Positions 60,006 through 64,000 of a stretch of 64,000 nt of DNA are shown piece after piece. The notes beneath the pieces were generated by a model that was not told the DNA's origin, ran no database searches, and saw only the letters and a list, made by a program, of their open reading frames with translations. The stretch is taken from the NCBI RefSeq assembly GCF_000614205.1, contig NZ_BAKN01000004.1, positions 62,001-126,000 of the forward strand. Direction: 5' to 3'. The DNA comes from Hoylesella saccharolytica JCM 17484 (GTDB taxonomy: Bacteria; Bacteroidota; Bacteroidia; Bacteroidales; Bacteroidaceae). The first letter of the stretch is position 1; each line of letters starts with the position of its first letter. Position numbers and translations under genes: made by a program.

Positions 60006-63000
60006 ATGAAAAAATACATTTTTATCCTTTTCATGCTTTGTTGCCTGCCTATAACAGCATGGGCGCAGAGCCGACAAATATCGGGGAAAATATCCGATAC
60101 CAAAGCCGAACCGATAGTAGGGGCGGTTGTGAGAATTAAAAACAAAACGGCTGTAGTAACTGATGTAAACGGGCATTACACCATTAACGCCGCCCCCGGA
60201 GACGTACTCGATATTACCTGTCTGGGTATGCAGGGACAAAAGATAAAGGTAGGACAGCAATCGGTGCTTAACGTCATTCTGCAAGACGACGCTGTGAAAC
60301 TTGATGACATCGTTGTGGTAGGTTATGGCACGATGAAAAAGCGCGACCTTTCGGGGGCTGTAACCAAAATCAGCGGTGACGATTTGATTGTAGGAACGGG
60401 TGCTTCGAGTTTCAATCAGGCCTTGCAAGGCAAAATTGCGGGTGTGGTGGTTAACCAAACCGATGGTGCACCGGGCGGCTCAATCAGCATCAACGTACGC
60501 GGTGCCAACTCGTTTACCACCAGTACCGAGCCGCTCTATATCGTCGACGGCATACCGTTCGAAACGGCTTCAACCCCTTCGAGCAAGCCCAACGATGGCA
60601 GTCAGATGAAGATGAATGCGCTCGCCTCAATCAATCCGCACGACATTGAGTCGATAGAAATCCTTAAAGATGCCTCTGCCACTGCCATCTACGGTTCGCG
60701 TGGAGCCAACGGCGTGGTGCTGATCACCACCAAAAAAGGAAAGGCGGGACGCGGAAAAATTGAGTTTACATCCAATTTCAGCATGTCTAATGTGTTGAAA
60801 AAGATTGATGTGCTTGACCCTGTAACCTATGCCCGATATATCAACGAGCAAACCGCCAATCGAGCCGTTTATAACGGTGAAACGGTGGGTAGTCTGCCTT
60901 ATGAAGGCAAGTGGACTTATCGCGATTTGGGCGGACATATTGTGGAGAACTCGGGAAAGTACAATCCTTCGCCCGAAGACTTTTTGAATCCGGGCGTACG
61001 CACCGACTTATATGGTAACCGAACAATGGTGCGCGGCACCAACTGGCAAGACGAAATTTACCACACTGCCATGTCGCAAGAGTATAATCTCAACGTTTCG
61101 GGCAGTGACAACAACGGCTGGTGGGCGTTCTCGGGCAACTATCTTAATCAAACGGGTGTTATCCGTCAGTCGGGTTTTGAACGTTATATTTTACACATGA
61201 ACATGGGGCGCCGCTTAAAAGACTGGCTGGAGATGGGTATGAATATAAATTACACCAACTCGATTACCGACTTTGCCAAATCGAGCAACGAGGTAGGCGT
61301 TATTCGGTCGGCAATTATCTTTCCCGCTACCTATGCTCCGGATGTTAGCGTGTATGAGTCGGACAAGCTAAACTGGCTGGCTTCAAATCCTGTGGTGTAT
61401 CTTAACAACTCGAAAGACCAGCAGAAGGCCAGCAACTTTTATAGCTCTGCTTATCTCGAAGCTAAGCTGACAGGTTATCTGAAGTTTCGTCAAAACATGG
61501 GTTTAGGTTATTCTGCTAACAGTCGCGGTTCGTATTACGACCGCCATACTTCTGAGGGTAAATATCCAAAGAATGGTTTTGGAGGACAAAGCGATAGTTG
61601 GTGGAAGAGCCTTACTGCCGAGTCGCTGCTTACTTTCAACAAATCGTTTGGCAATTTACATTCGCTCAATGGCGTACTTGGTTTTACTTACGAGGTAGCC
61701 AATTTCGGTTCAAAGTCGATGTCGGCTTATAATTTCCCCTCGGATGTTACCAAAGAGTATAATATGGGGTTTGGATTGAACTATAATCCGCCCGAAAGCG
61801 AACGCGGACAGCAAAAACTGATGTCCTTACTGGGACGTGTTAACTACTCGTACAGTGGCGGTAAATATGTGGTTACAGCATCTCTGCGGCGAGATGGTTC
61901 GAGCAAGTTTTCGCAAGCCAACAACAAAATAGGTCATTTTGCTTCAGGTGCCGTGGCATGGCGATTGTCGGAAGAGCCGTTTATCAGAAAGCTCGACTTT
62001 TTTGATAATTTAAAATTACGCCTTAGTTACGGTCAAACCGGTAACCAAGGTATCGGCGCTTATCAGGCACGACTCTACATGATTGCTTCCAACTATCCCT
62101 ATAACGGAACGATGTCTAGTGGTTTTTCAGAAGTATTGTGGCGAGGTGCGCTGAACAAAAACCTGAAATGGGAAACCACTGACCAGTATAATTTAGGATT
62201 GGATATGTCTGTGTTCTCGGGAAGAGTAAATATTACTGCCGACCTTTATTGGAAGAAAACACGCGACTTGTTGCAAAGTTCTGCTATACCTTCGAGTAAC
62301 GGATTTGTCAGCATGTGGTCTAACGAGGGGCACGTTATTAATAAAGGTATAGAATTGAGTGGCAGATTTAACACTGTCAGCAAGAAAGATTTCAGCTGGA
62401 CTATCGATGCCAATATCTCCTTTAACCACAACGCTATCGGCGGACTTCAATCAGATCGATTTGCCGAACGGTTATCAGCAGGAATGGAGAAGGTGTTTAT
62501 TCAGCGCAATGGATACCCCATCGGAACCATCTACGGATTTCTTGAAGACGGCTTCTACGATAATGAAGCCGAAGCCAGAATGAATAAAGCGTATGCCGGA
62601 ATGTCGTCAGAAAATATAAAGCGTTTTGTTATTGGAGAGGTAAAATATAAGGATTTAGATGGCAACGGAATTATCAACGACGACGACCGAACCATCATTG
62701 GGAAAACAAGTCCTGATTACACATTCGGTATTACAAATAGTTTTCGCTGGAAAGCGTTTAGCCTAAGCTTCTTCTTCCAAGGTTCGATGGGTAACCAACT
62801 TTTTAATGCCAATCTTCGCGACGTGCGATTAGATGACATCGGAAACATTCCGCGTAGCGCCTACGAATCGCGCTGGACTCCTGAAACCGCAGCCACTGCA
62901 CGTTGGCCGAAGAATGTTTCGAGCCGCAACCGCGATATGAAAATATCCGATCGTTATGTTGAAGATGCATCTTACTTGCGTTTAAAAAGTCTAAACTTCG

Positions 63001-63203
63001 GTTACAACATCAAACCGCGTTGGAAAGGTGTGTCTAATATATATGTATATGCCAGTGCCACCAATTTGTTTACCATCACCAAGTACAGCGGTGCTGACCC
63101 TGATGTAAATGCATTCGGATGAGACGCTTCGCGGCGCGGAGTAGATTACTATTGTTATCCCGGAAGCAGAACCTTTGCCGTCGGGTTCAAGTTGGATTAT
63201 TAA
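60006..63203 (+). CDS. SusC-family TonB-dependent receptor, in-frame TGA near the end
   Basis: Full length about 1,065 codons. Signal MKKYIFILFMLCCLPITAWA, carboxypeptidase-regulatory-like domain (ISGKISDTKAEPIVGAVVRI), TonB-box region LDDIVVVGYGTMKKRDLSGA, plug and barrel. The text VDGIPFETASTPSSKP and SATAIYGSRGANGVVLITTK is typical of SusC. A TGA at 63120-63122 interrupts FG*DASRRGVDYYCYPGSRT, and the same frame goes on to FAVGFKLDY and TAA at 63201. A Ser codon is expected there. Error or recent nonsense change. Imports the oligosaccharides made by the GH92 enzymes. Confidence 0.92.
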
Positions 63204-63219
63204 TAGAAAGAAATTAGTT

Positions 63220-64000
63220 ATGAAAAGAAAAAATATTAAACCTGTTCTTGTAGCTGTATTTTGTTGCACACTGTTGCTGTGTGCTTGCGCCGATGCGTTG
63301 GAAGAAAAAGGCTTCTCATTTATCAACGAAAAGATGATAGCCGATAGTGACGAAGGTGCAGAACAATGGGCAACGGGTGCTTACAGCACATTAACTTACG
63401 AGGTGTTTCGCTGGAATGCGTTCCCACATGTACTCGATTTCGACTGCGACTACATGACTGGTCCTGATTGGGCATTTGGAAAATTTGGTTCCGGCAATTT
63501 CCAAGACGATGATCATGCACAGCAAATGTGGGAAAAAATGTATAATATCATTCACCGTTGCAATCTTGGGATAGAGAATATTGCACTAATGTCTAACGCA
63601 TCTGAGGCTGCCAAAAACAATGCAATGGGCGAACTTCATTTTCTTAAAGCTACGCATACTTTCTTTTAGTGCGTGCTTTCGGACCGATACCAGTACGTGA
63701 CCATACCATCAATTCCGGACAAAGTGATATTCATCAGCCTCGCCAACCCATTGATTCCGTATATAATTACATCATTGCAAACCTGAGAAAAGGCGAACAG
63801 ATGATGTATAAGAATACTGATAAAGATTTTTCGTTGGGACACGCTTCTGCAGGAGCTGCCGCGTCGTTGTTGGCAAAAGTATATCTCACCATGGCATCGG
63901 CTGCAGTTCCTACTGGCGAAAAGGTGATTGTACGTGGTGGAAAGGCTTTCGAGAAAGTTGGTGGAGAGAAAGTTTATACCCATCCGGTGGCTATAGAACA
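63220..64000 (+). CDS. SusD-family surface glycan-binding lipoprotein, partial, one frameshift
   Basis: Starts MKRKNIKPVLVAVFCCTLLL with the lipobox at CAC. N-terminal SusD/RagB text follows: EGAEQWATGAYSTLTYEVFR and MWEKMYNIIHRCNLGIEN. The frame ends at TAG after ATHTFF (63667-63669) but continues in another frame as AYFLLVRAFGPIPVRDHTI, then IHQPRQPIDSVYNYIIANL and SAGAAASLLAKVYLTMASAA to the window edge. One T is missing near 63650 (GCTTAC became GCTAC). Partner of the SusC gene, 16 bp downstream of it. Confidence 0.9.

Overview
The window looks like a Bacteroidota chromosome, most likely Prevotellaceae. Evidence: promoters of the Bacteroidota type (-7 TAnnTTTG), almost no Shine-Dalgarno sites, a SusC/SusD pair, an OmpA-type porin, a fur-purA pair, an ilvD-ilvB-ilvN-thioesterase-ilvC cluster, and DUF5689/DUF6359 lipoproteins. 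The genus is inferred from gene content, not proven.

Layout. 1-1.7 kb: purA (cut by the window edge) and a Fur-family regulator. 1.8-5 kb: a dispersed repeat, then a decayed RHS locus with small lipoproteins and a likely immunity gene. 5.5-10 kb: an OmpA-like porin, then cobU-cobT-cobS-cobC for cobalamin salvage. 10.2-16.7 kb: branched-chain amino acid synthesis with an acyl-ACP thioesterase inside the cluster. 16.7-23.1 kb: three tRNA genes, an esterase, thiol and peroxide defence genes (bcp, trxB, glutathione peroxidase), two lipoproteins (one a nuclease) and L31. 23.2-28 kb: a TonB-dependent receptor operon with two OB-like lipoproteins. 29-35.1 kb: an accessory island with a DnaQ-like exonuclease, a DNPH1-like nucleotide hydrolase, two overlapping DUF262 genes (GmrSD-like) and gene remnants. 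35.1-47.3 kb: housekeeping genes (mutY, TPR, MscS, PBP4, DEAD helicase, LptF/G, tgt, lon). 47.4-64 kb: a mannan utilisation locus. The leftward arm (AraC, epimerase, symporter, GH130, GH26) matches the known beta-1,4-mannan pathway; the rightward arm (GH92, PKD/discoidin protein, GH92, SusC, SusD) suits alpha-mannan or high-mannose N-glycans.

Most unusual are repeat arrays built to one plan: short palindromic cores at fixed helical spacing. A ~425-bp element occurs three times (1.9, 28.3 and 53.4 kb), each copy with five 15-bp cores exactly 22 bp apart and the same short sequence at both ends. Two further arrays with unrelated cores have a 41-42 bp period (12.15-12.41 kb and 40.68-40.98 kb). 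The best candidate for a new functional system is the tandem DUF262 module at 30.2-34.6 kb, with nucleotide-processing genes beside it.

Caution: at least twelve single-site frameshifts and one in-frame stop break otherwise well-conserved genes. Ten of the twelve are net one-base losses, which suggests sequence error more than gene decay. Affected genes are given full-length extents, with the break noted.
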